This document shows positions 52,378 to 61,738 of a stretch of 64,000 nt of DNA, piece after piece. The notes beneath the pieces are model-generated. The model was not told the DNA's origin and ran no database searches. It was given only the letters and a program-made list of their open reading frames with translations. The position numbers and the translations under genes were made by a program. Source of the stretch: WLND01 sp040398845 (GTDB lineage Bacteria > Actinomycetota > Actinomycetes > S36-B12); NCBI GenBank assembly GCA_040398845.1, contig JBBATH010000009.1:73987-137986 (forward strand), in the 5' to 3' direction. Position 1 is the stretch's first letter. Each line of letters opens with the position of its first letter.

Positions 52378-53493
52378 TCAGGCGAGGACCTCACTCAGCG
52401 GCAGAAGGGGCATCCCGAATGACTCAGCGACCGCTGCATAAGTGATCTGCCCGTCATGAACATTGAGCCCTCGGGCCAAGGCATCGTCATCGCGTAGCGC
52501 CTGCTTCCAGCCCTTGTTTGCGAGTTCGACCGCGTAGGGGAGGGTGACGTTCGTGAGTGCGTAGGTCGACGTGTGCGGTACTGCGCCTGGCATGTTTGCC
52601 ACGCAGTAGAAGACCGAATTGTGAACCGTGTAGGTCGGATCGGCATGCGTGGTCGGGCGGGAGTCCTCAAAACACCCACCCTGATCGATGGCAATGTCAA
52701 CAAGGACCGAGCCCGGCTTCATCCTGGACACCAGATCGTTGCTCACGAGTTTGGGTGCCTTCGCGCCCGGGACTAGGACGGCACCGATGACCATGTCAGC
52801 ATCGAGGACTGCCCGCTCGACCTCGAACGTGTTTGAGGCAACTGTCTGCATGTGGCCTTGATAGATCGCATCCATCTGTCGGAGTCGAGCGATGTTGCGA
52901 TCAAGGAGTTGGACCTCTGCCTGCATACCGAGTGCGATCACTGCGGCATTCATGCCCGCCACACCAGCGCCAAGCACCACGACCTTGGCAGCGTGAACAC
53001 CTGACACGCCCCCCATGAGAATGCCCCGCCCTCCGTTGGCTCGCATGAGCGAATGCGATCCAACCTGAGGGGCCAAGCGTCCAGCGACCTCTGACATTGG
53101 AGCAAGGAGAGGCAGAGAGTGATCGGCGAGCTCCACCGTCTCGTAGGCGATCGCTGTCGCACCCGATTTCACGAGGGCGTCGGTGCACTCCCGACCGGCC
53201 GCAAGATGGAGGTAGGTGAAGATCACCTGTCCTGATCGCATCCGGTGATACTCGGCAGCAATCGGTTCCTTCACTTTGAGGATCAAGTCTGCTGCCGCCC
53301 AAACCTCGTCAGCATCCGCCGCGATGGAAGCGCCCGCCGCGACATAATCCTCATTGGGAATCGAAGACCCTTGGCCCGCATCGGTCTCGATGAGCACCGA
53401 GTGGCCGTTCCTCACGAGTTCAAACACTCCAGCCGGAGTGATCGCTACTCGGTACTCATGGTTCTTGATCTCACGCGGAATCCCGACCTTCAC
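52378..53493 (-). CDS. ald: Alanine dehydrogenase
   Basis: 371 residues from GTG 53493, behind GGGAGG; the nine-codon upstream extension is rejected. It has VGIPREIKNHEYRVAITPAG at the N-terminus, active-site Lys in ILKVKEPIAAEY, His in FTYLHLAAGREC, NAD-binding VVVLGAGVAGMNAAVIALG and VDIAIDQGGCFEDSRPTTH. It interconverts alanine and pyruvate plus ammonia with NAD. It sits between the NUDIX gene and xerD; the 125-bp gap upstream holds a small C/G hairpin only. Confidence 0.97.
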   Translation of the reverse strand: MKVGIPREIKNHEYRVAITPAGVFELVRNGHSVLIETDAGQGSSIPNEDYVAAGASIAADADEVWAAADLILKVKEPIAAEYHRMRSGQVIFTYLHLAAGRECTDALVKSGATAIAYETVELADHSLPLLAPMSEVAGRLAPQVGSHSLMRANGGRGILMGGVSGVHAAKVVVLGAGVAGMNAAVIALGMQAEVQLLDRNIARLRQMDAIYQGHMQTVASNTFEVERAVLDADMVIGAVLVPGAKAPKLVSNDLVSRMKPGSVLVDIAIDQGGCFEDSRPTTHADPTYTVHNSVFYCVANMPGAVPHTSTYALTNVTLPYAVELANKGWKQALRDDDALARGLNVHDGQITYAAVAESFGMPLLPLSEVLA

Positions 53494-53618
53494 TGCTGCC
53501 TCCCTCGGACGTCCATCCAAGGACGCTGCCCCGCTCCGGGGACCTATCTGATCGTAGATGCCGAACTAGCCAAAAACTTGAATGCGCAGCCGCCACGCGG
53601 CACGATCACCGGACTGCC

Positions 53619-54329
53619 TCAGTCGTTCGATGATCTGGTCATCGGTGACCGCATTGGATTCACCCGCTCGTGCGACACAACAGTGTCACGCGCAGGCCAC
53701 GCGTCGTCGACCGGGCGAATCGAAGCCCAGCCGCCTGACCTTGACGCCCATGCCGCGAGAATTCCGCACACCGCTGTCGGGCTCCCGATTCGACCAGTGA
53801 GCACGAGATCCTTGGCCTCGTCGAGATCCACCCAGGTCCGAGGTAGGTACGCCTCCTCGGCTTCACCGGTGTGCGGACGACCCTCGTCAATTTCACGGAG
53901 ATTGCGCGCGAGATACACCCGAATAACCTCACTCGATCCTCCCGGCGAGGTGAAGAAATCGACGAGCACATGCCACGTCGCTGCCTCGAAACCCGATTCC
54001 TCGGCGAGTTCGCGCACTGCTGTCGCATGCGGCGTTTCACCTGCAACGTCGAGCAGGCCAGCGGGTGGCTCGAACAGCGCCATCGCAACAGGATGCCGGT
54101 ATTGTCTGATGAGGAGTACTCTGTCCCGTGCATCGATAGCGATGACGGCGACTGCACCCAGATGCTGCTGAACATCTCGAATCGCATGGTGCCCGGCAAA
54201 GTCGACGGTGTCGGAGCGAATCGACCATATGCGCCCCTCGAACCGCTCAATGGATTCCAGAATGGTCCTGGGCTCCACCCTGTCGGCGATCTCGCCAACC
54301 CACTCCTCATCAACCTCGACGGTACTCAC
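53619..54329 (-). CDS. NUDIX hydrolase (ADP-ribose pyrophosphatase-like)
   Basis: 236 residues. The NUDIX box GLLDVAGETPHATAVRELAEESG fits G-x5-E-x7-REUxEExGU, near residue 91. The upstream LLIRQYRHPVAMALFEPPAG strand is typical of ADP-ribose pyrophosphatases. GTG 54329 overlaps the pyrG stop, matching the mycobacterial pyrG-NUDIX pair. The C-terminal 35 residues after the domain are low in similarity to known parts. Confidence 0.93.
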   Translation of the reverse strand: MSTVEVDEEWVGEIADRVEPRTILESIERFEGRIWSIRSDTVDFAGHHAIRDVQQHLGAVAVIAIDARDRVLLIRQYRHPVAMALFEPPAGLLDVAGETPHATAVRELAEESGFEAATWHVLVDFFTSPGGSSEVIRVYLARNLREIDEGRPHTGEAEEAYLPRTWVDLDEAKDLVLTGRIGSPTAVCGILAAWASRSGGWASIRPVDDAWPARDTVVSHERVNPMRSPMTRSSND

Positions 54330-55987
54330 CGCGACTCGGATGCCGGTTGCCGGCGCGGTGCATGTTCAAGTGCCGCGCCAATGAGTCCCTTGAAGAGGGG
54401 GTGTGCGCGCGTGGGGCGCGATCGCAACTCGGGATGAGCCTGGGTACCCACGTAGAACGGGTGGACATCGGCGGGCAATTCAACGAATTCCACCAGCCGA
54501 CCATCTGGCGAGGTGCCGGAGAAGACGAGACCAGCCTCCTGTAGTTGCGGCCGGTAAACGTTCGCCACCTCGAAACGGTGACGATGACGCTCATCGACAT
54601 AGGGCACGCCATACGCGGCTGCCACGAGGGAGCCTTCGAGGAGCTTGGCCGGGTACAGGCCCAGTCGCATCGTGCCGCCCATGTCTCGATCACCAGTGAG
54701 AACGTCACGCTGATCGGCCATCGTCGACACCACTGGGTGTTGAGTCGTTTCGTCGAACTCCATCGAGTTCGCACCCGGGAGTCCTGCGACATTTCGGGCA
54801 TATTCAATGACCATGCATTGCAGCCCGAGACAAAGCCCAAGGACGGGAATGCCGTGCTCGCGCGAATACTGGAGTGCGCCAAGCTTGCCTTCAATGCCGC
54901 GGACGCCAAATCCACCCGGTACGCACACCCCGTCGAGATCAGCGAGCGCCTTGCGCGCGCCCTCGGGGGTCGCGCAGTCATCACTGGCAATCCATCGGAT
55001 GTTCACCCGAGAGTTGTGGTGAAATCCACCGGACCGGATAGCTTCAGTTACCGACAAGTAAGCGTCCGGCAGGTCGATGTACTTACCCACCAGACCGATA
55101 GTTACCTCGTATTCAGGATTGTGCACTCGCCTCAGCAGGTCATCCCAACGCGTCCAATCGACATCGCGGAACGGAAGATCAAGGCGGCGGATGACGTAAG
55201 CATCGAGACCCTCTGAATGCAGCACCTTTGGAATGTCATAGATGCTTGGCGCATCGACGGCCGCCACGACAGCAGCCTCATCGACATCGCACATGAGCGA
55301 GATCTTCCGCTTGATGCCGGACGGCACCGGCCGATCCGCCCGCAGAACAATCGCGTCCGGCTGAATTCCGATGCTCCGCAAGGCAGCAACCGAGTGCTGG
55401 GTCGGCTTGGTCTTCAGCTCTCCAGATGGACCGATGTATGGAAGGAGCGACACATGCAGGAAAAAGACATTCTGCCGACCAACCTCGTGTCGCACCTGGC
55501 GTACTGCCTCGAGGAAGGGCAGCGACTCGATATCCCCGACGGTGCCTCCCACCTCGGTGATCACCACGTCCACCTCGGGACCGGCCATTCTCCGGATGCG
55601 GGACTTTATCTCGTTCGTGATGTGCGGGATAACCTGCACCGTATCGCCGAGGTATTCCCCACGTCGCTCCTTCGCAATCACGGTCGAGTAGACCTGACCC
55701 GTCGTCACGTTCGCCGAGCCATGGAGGTCCGTGTCGAGAAATCGCTCGTAATGACCAATGTCGAGATCAGTCTCTGATCCGTCATCTGTGACGAACACCT
55801 CGCCGTGCTGAAACGGGTTCATCGTTCCCGGGTCAACATTGAGATATGGGTCCAGTTTCTGCATCGTCACGCGCAACCCCCGTGCGGTCAGGAGATTGCC
55901 GAGACTTGAGGCCGTGAGGCCCTTTCCCAAGGAGGATGCAACTCCTCCGGTGACGAATACATGCTTGGTTTGCTTGGCGGCACTCAC
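54326..55987 (-). CDS. pyrG: CTP synthase
   Basis: 553 residues. The amidoligase domain has HVFVTGGVASSLGKGLTAS, KLDPYLNVDPGTMNP and SDPSD-like nucleotide sites. The glutaminase domain has nucleophile Cys in VLGLCLGLQCMVIEYARN and His/Glu in GTQAHPELRSRPTRAHPLF. It makes CTP from UTP, ATP and glutamine. The start is GTG 55987; the 122-bp gap to recN holds no gene I can support. Confidence 0.98.
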   Translation of the reverse strand: MSAAKQTKHVFVTGGVASSLGKGLTASSLGNLLTARGLRVTMQKLDPYLNVDPGTMNPFQHGEVFVTDDGSETDLDIGHYERFLDTDLHGSANVTTGQVYSTVIAKERRGEYLGDTVQVIPHITNEIKSRIRRMAGPEVDVVITEVGGTVGDIESLPFLEAVRQVRHEVGRQNVFFLHVSLLPYIGPSGELKTKPTQHSVAALRSIGIQPDAIVLRADRPVPSGIKRKISLMCDVDEAAVVAAVDAPSIYDIPKVLHSEGLDAYVIRRLDLPFRDVDWTRWDDLLRRVHNPEYEVTIGLVGKYIDLPDAYLSVTEAIRSGGFHHNSRVNIRWIASDDCATPEGARKALADLDGVCVPGGFGVRGIEGKLGALQYSREHGIPVLGLCLGLQCMVIEYARNVAGLPGANSMEFDETTQHPVVSTMADQRDVLTGDRDMGGTMRLGLYPAKLLEGSLVAAAYGVPYVDERHRHRFEVANVYRPQLQEAGLVFSGTSPDGRLVEFVELPADVHPFYVGTQAHPELRSRPTRAHPLFKGLIGAALEHAPRRQPASESR

Positions 55988-56109
55988 GGAAGTTCAGACT
56001 ATCAGCGTCTGACGCACTGTCCTCGCAGCGCACCGACGTAGTGGCGCCCAACCTAGCCAGAGCACCCAACCCCGTCTCTGTCTCCGTGCGGCCGGCTCCC
56101 CGCTCGGAC

Positions 56110-57837
56110 TTACCGCCCCGCGACCCGCTCAAGTTCGGCCACCGCGAGCAACTCCTCGGCATGGGCGGCACCGGCCTCGGACTCGTCGAGACCCGAAAGC
56201 ATTCGCACGAGCTCGGACACCCGATCTCGTCCGAGGGCCACGGTGACGCTGGAGGACGTCACTATTCCGTCCGCACCTTTCGAGACCACGACATGCTGGT
56301 CAGCGAACGCCGCGACCTGAGGCAGGTGGGTGACGACGATGACCTGGGCAGTTCGTGAGAGACGGGCCAGCCGCCGGCCCACCTCGACAGCAGCACGGCC
56401 GCCGATCCCAGCATCGACCTCATCGAAGATGAATGTCGGCACCGGATCAGCCCCAGCGAGCACCACTTCCAAGGCGAGCATCACCCGTGACAGTTCGCCC
56501 CCCGACGCACCTTTGCTCAGTGGTCGAAAGTCAGCCCCGCTGTGGGGGCGAAGGAGAATCTCAACATCGTCAGCACCGTGAGCAGAAAACTCGTCAATCC
56601 TCTCGCGACTCGTGACCCGCACTTCAAGAGCTGAGTCGGGCATGGCGAGAGCATGCAGTTCGGCAGTCACCTGAACCGCCAACGCCAATCCAGCGCTAGT
56701 CCTCAAACTCGTGAGATGTGACGCCGCACCGACAACCGCGGCACGCAATTCGACCTCTGAATCGGTGAGCTGCCGCATACGGTCATCACCGAGGTCGACC
56801 TCTGCCACACTGGCACAAGCGGATGCATGCCATGCAATGACATCGTCAATTGTGGAGCCGTATCGGCGTCGAAGGGACCCGAGTTCATGGCGACGCTCCT
56901 CCACCCATGCCTGCCTTGAGGGATCTGCCTCGATATCGGTGGCGTAGGTAGCGAGCTCAACGGCGGCATCTGAGGCGAGGCTGCCGATCTCATCGAGCCG
57001 CTCAAGGATCGGCACTAAATTGGCATCCACCTCTGCCGCGCGTTCAAGGGCGATCAGTGCTCGCGACAACACCGAAACGAGGTCCTGATTGGTCGTCTCT
57101 CCGTCTTCCCCGACGAGCGCATCGTGCGCAGCAAGAACATCGAGCAGCAAGGTCCCCGCATGGCTGAGGCGTGCCGCTTGTCGGTCGAGCTCGACATCCT
57201 CACCTGGGGTGGGCGCCACCGCTTCGATCTCCGCGATGCCCAAGCGAAGCAGGACAGCCTCTCGCTCCATCGCCTCTCGCTGGTCGGTCAGCATTGCAAT
57301 GCGCTCGACGGTCGCTCGCCACTCACCGAATGCAGCACGGTATCCGGTGAGGGCGTCGAGGCACGACACCCCACCGAATCGATCAAGGAGGGTCCGTTGC
57401 GTGTCGGCATGACGCAGACGCATCTGCTCGGACTGGCCATGCACGGCGACGAGAGCGGATGAAACCTCCTGCAGGACTAGCGCCGGCACGGCCCGCCCAC
57501 CGGCAAATGCCCGGCTTCGCCCCTCACTCGCGACCGTCCGACCGAGGAGTAGTCGAGCGCGCCCATCCTCGACTTCCACCTCCGCGCCAGCATCGGTCAC
57601 ACGCTGGACAGCACTCGAGTCAGGCGTGACCGACCACTCGCCGTCCACCCAAGCCTGATCGCTGCCAGTGCGGACCATCGCGACATCTGCCTTGCCTCCG
57701 GCGAGCAGCGCGAATCCGCTGAGGACCATGGTTTTCCCTGCGCCCGTCTCGCCGGTGATGACCGTGAGGCCCGTCGAAAAAGGGATCGTGGCATCAGCGA
57801 TCACTCCGAGTCCCCGGATCTGAATTCGTTCGATCAC
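56110..57837 (-). CDS. recN: DNA repair protein RecN
   Basis: 575 residues from GTG 57837, with GAGGTGGGG upstream. SMC-like ATPase: Walker A VITGETGAGKTMVL at the N-terminus, long coiled coil, and at the C-terminus signature LSKGASGGELSRVMLALEVVL with Walker B TFIFDEVDAGIGGRAAVEV. It helps hold and process double-strand breaks. It is downstream of nadK by 34 bp, the standard tlyA-nadK-recN order. No LexA box is visible directly ahead of it. Confidence 0.96.
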   Translation of the reverse strand: MIERIQIRGLGVIADATIPFSTGLTVITGETGAGKTMVLSGFALLAGGKADVAMVRTGSDQAWVDGEWSVTPDSSAVQRVTDAGAEVEVEDGRARLLLGRTVASEGRSRAFAGGRAVPALVLQEVSSALVAVHGQSEQMRLRHADTQRTLLDRFGGVSCLDALTGYRAAFGEWRATVERIAMLTDQREAMEREAVLLRLGIAEIEAVAPTPGEDVELDRQAARLSHAGTLLLDVLAAHDALVGEDGETTNQDLVSVLSRALIALERAAEVDANLVPILERLDEIGSLASDAAVELATYATDIEADPSRQAWVEERRHELGSLRRRYGSTIDDVIAWHASACASVAEVDLGDDRMRQLTDSEVELRAAVVGAASHLTSLRTSAGLALAVQVTAELHALAMPDSALEVRVTSRERIDEFSAHGADDVEILLRPHSGADFRPLSKGASGGELSRVMLALEVVLAGADPVPTFIFDEVDAGIGGRAAVEVGRRLARLSRTAQVIVVTHLPQVAAFADQHVVVSKGADGIVTSSSVTVALGRDRVSELVRMLSGLDESEAGAAHAEELLAVAELERVAGR

Positions 57838-57871
57838 CGAAGCCCCACCTCGGGCCATCCCTGCACGGTCA

Positions 57872-58792
57872 TCACGATTCCGGGCCCCTACTCCTTGCTC
57901 CACCGCGCCACCCCTGCACCGGAAGGGCGAACTTGGCGACGAGGCGATCGGTGAATGGTGCGTCGATGAGCCGTGCCAGCCTCACTGGCTGCGCTGACGC
58001 TCTCACCTCGACACGTGCCCCGCCAGTGACATCAATCGTCCGACGGCCGTCGGCGCACAGCACCGCGTCCGACCCGGCCTGCAATTCGAACGCAACAACG
58101 CTCGTCGGGGAGATGACGAGCGGGCGAGAAAACAGTGCATGCGCACTCAGTGGCACGACGAGAAGCGCCGATACTTCAGGCCAAACAACAGGCCCGCCCG
58201 CGGAGAATGCGTAGGCGGTCGATCCGGTCGGCGTTGCTGCCACCACTCCGTCACAGCCCCAGCGTGAAAGCGGCCTTCCGTCGACCTCCACCACGACGTC
58301 GATCATGCGCTGCCGGGCGATCTTCTCCATGCTCAACTCGTTGAGGGCCCACGTTGAACTCGGGGGCAGGCCGGGCTGCGTGACCCGGATATCAAGGGCC
58401 AGTCTTTCCTCGACGTGCCAGTTGCTCGCCACGACAGCAACGACGACGTCCGACACATCCTCGGAGTCTGCCTCCGCCAGAAAGCCGACGTGCCCAAGAT
58501 TCACACCGATGATGGGCACGCCCGACGCACGGGCGCGCTCAGCTCCTCGCAGAATCGTGCCATCTCCGCCCAACACGACGACGACATCGCAGCCATCGGA
58601 GGCGTGCTCATCTGCCGGCACAATGTCGGCCACGGGCAACGTCTCATCGCCCCAGTACTCGACATCATCCTGACCCATTGCCACAGAGATACCCTGCGAG
58701 GCTAGGGCCTGCGCCACCTCAACCGCCATCCAGCGCACCGCATCCTTGCGTGGATTAATGACGAGGAGCACTCGCTTCGTGGCGCTCTTCAC
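57872..58792 (-). CDS. nadK: NAD kinase
   Basis: 306 residues. Catalytic GGDGTILRGAERA (GGDGT motif), GVNLGHVGFLAEAD, the NAD-contacting WALNELSMEK region (NE/D motif), and CDGVVAATPTGSTAYAFSAGGPV are all present. It phosphorylates NAD to NADP. GTG 58792 overlaps the tlyA stop (GTGA). Confidence 0.97.
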   Translation of the reverse strand: MKSATKRVLLVINPRKDAVRWMAVEVAQALASQGISVAMGQDDVEYWGDETLPVADIVPADEHASDGCDVVVVLGGDGTILRGAERARASGVPIIGVNLGHVGFLAEADSEDVSDVVVAVVASNWHVEERLALDIRVTQPGLPPSSTWALNELSMEKIARQRMIDVVVEVDGRPLSRWGCDGVVAATPTGSTAYAFSAGGPVVWPEVSALLVVPLSAHALFSRPLVISPTSVVAFELQAGSDAVLCADGRRTIDVTGGARVEVRASAQPVRLARLIDAPFTDRLVAKFALPVQGWRGGARSRGPES

Positions 58793-59601
58793 GATGGCCC
58801 CTCCCTCACTGCGAGTTCGATGGTCGCCCCCGGATCAACGACCGCAGCATGCGTCCCCCCTCGTTCAAGCCAAACGAAGTACTCAACATTGCCGCTCGGT
58901 CCGGGGAGCGGACTCGCCACCACGCCACGAAGTGTGAGACTGAGTCCGTCAGCACATCGCACCACGGCCTCGACGCTCGACTGGCGGAGCAAGGGATCCC
59001 TCACGACCCCATCGCCGACATGCTCTCGTCCCACCTCGAACTGCGGCTTCACCATGAGCAGGTAATCACAGGCCGGAGCAGTGACCGCAACAAGCGCGGG
59101 TAGCACCGTTCGGAGCGAGATGAAGGAGAGATCAGCCACCACCATGCTGGCGAGATAGGGGACAGACTCAGGAGTAAGGGTCCGCACATTGGTGCGTTCG
59201 AGAAGGTCGACTCGCGGATCGACTCGCAGAATCCACGCCAGTTGCCCGTACCCCACATCGACGGCCAGCACTCGCTCGGCACCGCGCTCGAGGAGAACCT
59301 GGGTGAATCCACCGGTGGAAACTCCCGCATCAAGGACTCTTCGACCGGCGACCGTGAGCGGAGCCCCCTCAAAAGCATCAAGCGCACCAATCAACTTGAG
59401 TGCACCCCTAGAGACGTAACCGGGTCCCCCGGCATCCACCGTGATGGGCGCCGAAGTCTCAACCTGGGTTGCTGGCTTCGTCGCAGCAACGCCTCGCACC
59501 TGAACAGCCCCAGCAGCAATGAGCTCGCGTGCCTGCTCACGCGATCGAGCGAGGCCGCGCCGAGTGAGTTCGGCGTCAAGGCGCCGACGCGTTACCTGCA
59601 T
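58789..59601 (-). CDS. tlyA: TlyA-family rRNA 2'-O-methyltransferase
   Basis: 270 residues. S4 domain (RLDAELTRRGLARSREQARELIAAGAVQVRG), then a Rossmann methyltransferase with SAM-binding VLDAGVSTGGFTQVLLERGA, LAVDVGYGQLAW and MVVADLSFISLRTVLPAL, and KPQFEVGREHVG. TlyA methylates cytidines of 16S and 23S rRNA, and its loss gives capreomycin resistance in mycobacteria. ATG 59601. Confidence 0.95.
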   Translation of the reverse strand: MQVTRRRLDAELTRRGLARSREQARELIAAGAVQVRGVAATKPATQVETSAPITVDAGGPGYVSRGALKLIGALDAFEGAPLTVAGRRVLDAGVSTGGFTQVLLERGAERVLAVDVGYGQLAWILRVDPRVDLLERTNVRTLTPESVPYLASMVVADLSFISLRTVLPALVAVTAPACDYLLMVKPQFEVGREHVGDGVVRDPLLRQSSVEAVVRCADGLSLTLRGVVASPLPGPSGNVEYFVWLERGGTHAAVVDPGATIELAVREGPS

Positions 59602-59611
59602 TATGAGCGTT

Positions 59612-59851
59612 CTACGAGCCGGCGTTCAGGTCGGACAGTCGCTGATGCAACTGCCGATGGACCGTTTCGAATATTGCCACGTGTTCGCTCGCATCGAGAT
59701 CGTCCAGTTCGCGAAGCCGCTCGAGTGCCGCGTCCACCGTTGGGTCCCCCGTAGGCTCCCAAACTGGGAGGATCAACTCGCCTTCCAAACCTAGCGGCAC
59801 AGGAGTCTCGCTTTCGGCCCTCGTCTCGACGGAGTAACTCGCCTCGCTCAC
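59612..59851 (-). CDS. Small conserved acidic protein upstream of tlyA
   Basis: 79 residues from GTG 59851, overlapping the upstream gene by 4 bp. The acidic N-terminus is followed by PTVDAALERLRELDDLDASEHVAIFETVHRQLHQRLSDL, a predicted helical hairpin. A small protein in this exact slot is conserved in mycobacteria and relatives. I do not know its function. It lies 10 bp ahead of tlyA, in the same operon. Confidence 0.8.
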   Translation of the reverse strand: MSEASYSVETRAESETPVPLGLEGELILPVWEPTGDPTVDAALERLRELDDLDASEHVAIFETVHRQLHQRLSDLNAGS

Positions 59852-60411
59852 CCAGCATCAGCGGCGGGCTCGCCTGGTTCGACGACGACCTTCTTCTTCT
59901 TGCGGACCACGCGAGCAGGACCGTCATCGCCTTCGGGTAAAGAATCCGGCGCAACCTTGGTTTCCTTTACCTGCTTCGAGCCTGAATTCGCCTTCGAAGC
60001 CGATCCGCTATCTTCACTTGACCCACCCGCTGGACGGTCACCGGCATCTCCCACCGGGTCGTCTGCAGGCCGAGGCCATCCGCGCAGTTCATCGAGTTGC
60101 TGCTCCAGTCGCTGGACGTGGCGGCGCAAGGCCGCCAGTTCATCCTCGCGCACAAAACCCATTCGCCCGACGGCCCTATCGACCTCGGACCGGATCATCG
60201 AGACCAGCAACTCACGATTATTCTTACTCGTCGCAACGAGGTCATCAGCAAGTTCCTGGACTTGCCCCACGACGTCAGGGGCCTTGGTCGACAAGGTGAA
60301 CCCCCTCCCGACGAGAGACATGGCCACTTCCTTTGCCTTGTTCGCCGTCACCTCCGTCAAACCGGTTGCCAACTGCAGATACCCGCGCACGTCATCCAAC
60401 ATGGACACCAC
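59848..60411 (-). CDS. Helical protein with charged C-terminus (phasin-like)
   Basis: 187 residues from GTG 60411, one base after the HAD gene stop; ATG 60402 is an alternative. The N-terminal half is helical (LDDVRGYLQLATGLTEVTANKAKEV; QVQELADDLVATSKNNRELLVSMI), with a coiled coil (ELAALRRHVQRLEQQLDELRGW). The C-terminal 75 residues are disordered, Ser/Asp/Gly-rich, ending in a KKKK cluster. The layout resembles phasin or PhaF-like proteins, but the link to storage granules is weak. Confidence 0.75.
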   Translation of the reverse strand: MVSMLDDVRGYLQLATGLTEVTANKAKEVAMSLVGRGFTLSTKAPDVVGQVQELADDLVATSKNNRELLVSMIRSEVDRAVGRMGFVREDELAALRRHVQRLEQQLDELRGWPRPADDPVGDAGDRPAGGSSEDSGSASKANSGSKQVKETKVAPDSLPEGDDGPARVVRKKKKVVVEPGEPAADAG

Positions 60412-60412
60412 G

Positions 60413-61264
60413 TTACCGCCCTTCCTTCACGTGCTGCCATCGTCCGGGGTCATGCAATGGCAAGGACCCTCCTGACTCAATGCAGCCTAGGTGTTCCGCA
60501 ACGTACGTAGGTACCTCATGGCCCTCAGCCGACGCCAGTCCGGCCTCGTCACAGACACCGGTCATAACGAGCAGGGTGGGAATGCCAAGGCGCCCACCCG
60601 CCGCAATATCGGTGTCGAGTCGATCGCCGATCATGAGTGGATGTGCCGCCCCAGTTCGCCGCATTGCCTCAAGCAGCAGCGCAGGCTCCGGTTTCCCTGC
60701 AACAGCATCCGGCCGTCGACCGACAGCAGTTGCGACCACGCCCACTAGTGCGCCATTACCTGGCGCCATTCCACGTGGGGTTGGAAAGGTCATATCGAGG
60801 TTGGTGGCGATCCACGGGAGCCCCGCCCGGATAGCGAAGGTTGCCTCCGCAAGATCGCGCCAGCCGACATCTGGCCCGTAGCCCTGCATCACCGCAACCG
60901 TGGCATCGTCGAACGTCGACACAGGTGTGAATCCACGCTCCCGCAATGCCTCCCAGACGCCACGTCCACCCACAGCGAGGACCGCTCCTGTGGCCACCCG
61001 CTCCGCGACCAGGCTCGCGCCCGCCTGAGATGAGGTCACCACATCGTCCGCTGAGGCAGGGATCCCAAGGTCACGCAGATGATGCGCCACCTCCTCTGCC
61101 GTTCGTGAGGCGTTGTTCGTCACAAAGCAACAACGAATACCCCGCGAGACTGCGGCCAGGATGGCCTCAACCGCTCCGGGCACCGCGTTCGGCCCGACGT
61201 ACACCACTCCATCAAGGTCGAAGAGGAGCACATCATGCTCAAGGTTCACCACATCATTGCTCAT
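60413..61264 (-). CDS. HAD-IIA family hydrolase (NagD-like)
   Basis: 283 residues. HAD motif I DVLLFDLDGVVYVG, motif II CCFVTNNASRT, a C2-type cap, motif III Lys in AVAGKPEPALL and motif IV MIGDRLDTDIAAGGRLG. It is likely a phosphatase of small phosphometabolites, substrate unknown. ATG 61264 overlaps the TPR gene stop. The same gene precedes the tlyA cluster in mycobacteria. Confidence 0.93.
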   Translation of the reverse strand: MSNDVVNLEHDVLLFDLDGVVYVGPNAVPGAVEAILAAVSRGIRCCFVTNNASRTAEEVAHHLRDLGIPASADDVVTSSQAGASLVAERVATGAVLAVGGRGVWEALRERGFTPVSTFDDATVAVMQGYGPDVGWRDLAEATFAIRAGLPWIATNLDMTFPTPRGMAPGNGALVGVVATAVGRRPDAVAGKPEPALLLEAMRRTGAAHPLMIGDRLDTDIAAGGRLGIPTLLVMTGVCDEAGLASAEGHEVPTYVAEHLGCIESGGSLPLHDPGRWQHVKEGR

Positions 61265-61737
61265 GAAAGCACGGGTCCATTCAGCGGAAGGTCGCCGCTA
61301 GCACGCGCGAGCAGCGTTGCCTTCACCTGGCCGAGTGCCCTCCCGTACTCAGACCGGCTTGGCCGCATCACGAATGCGAGTGCGAGATGGTCTCGCGCCT
61401 CCTCGAAATGCTGTCGATGCCAATGACACAGTCCCAATCCGAAGTGGGCGTAGTCATTGTCTGGAGCGTATTCAAGGAGTGTGGCGAATGCGTGCGCTGC
61501 CTCGTCGTATCGACGGGCATCAAATCGTGCCCTGCCAAGGGACTCCAGTGCTGCCTGTGATCCGGGCTCGGCGTCTAGGACTCGTTCGAGCAACTGCGCC
61601 GCGGCGTCCGGATTCCCTCTAGCCAGCAACTCCGCCGCCCGTTGGAACCAGTCGTAGGGGCCACCTGCTGGTCCAAGGGAATCCGATCCTCGCCTAGCCG
61701 AAATAGTCACCCCGGATTCTTTCATGGCGAGCGTCAC
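61261..61737 (-). CDS. Short TPR-repeat protein
   Basis: 158 residues from GTG 61737, one base after the stop of the OB-fold gene. About three TPR-like helix pairs (WFQRAAELLARGNPDAAAQLLERVLDAEP; ALESLGRARFDARRYDEAAHAFATLLEYAPDN; AHFGLGLCHWHRQHFEEARDHLALAF). Presumably a protein-protein adaptor; the partner is unknown. ATG 61725 is an alternative start. Confidence 0.85.
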   Translation of the reverse strand: MTLAMKESGVTISARRGSDSLGPAGGPYDWFQRAAELLARGNPDAAAQLLERVLDAEPGSQAALESLGRARFDARRYDEAAHAFATLLEYAPDNDYAHFGLGLCHWHRQHFEEARDHLALAFVMRPSRSEYGRALGQVKATLLARASGDLPLNGPVLS

Positions 61738-61738
61738 G

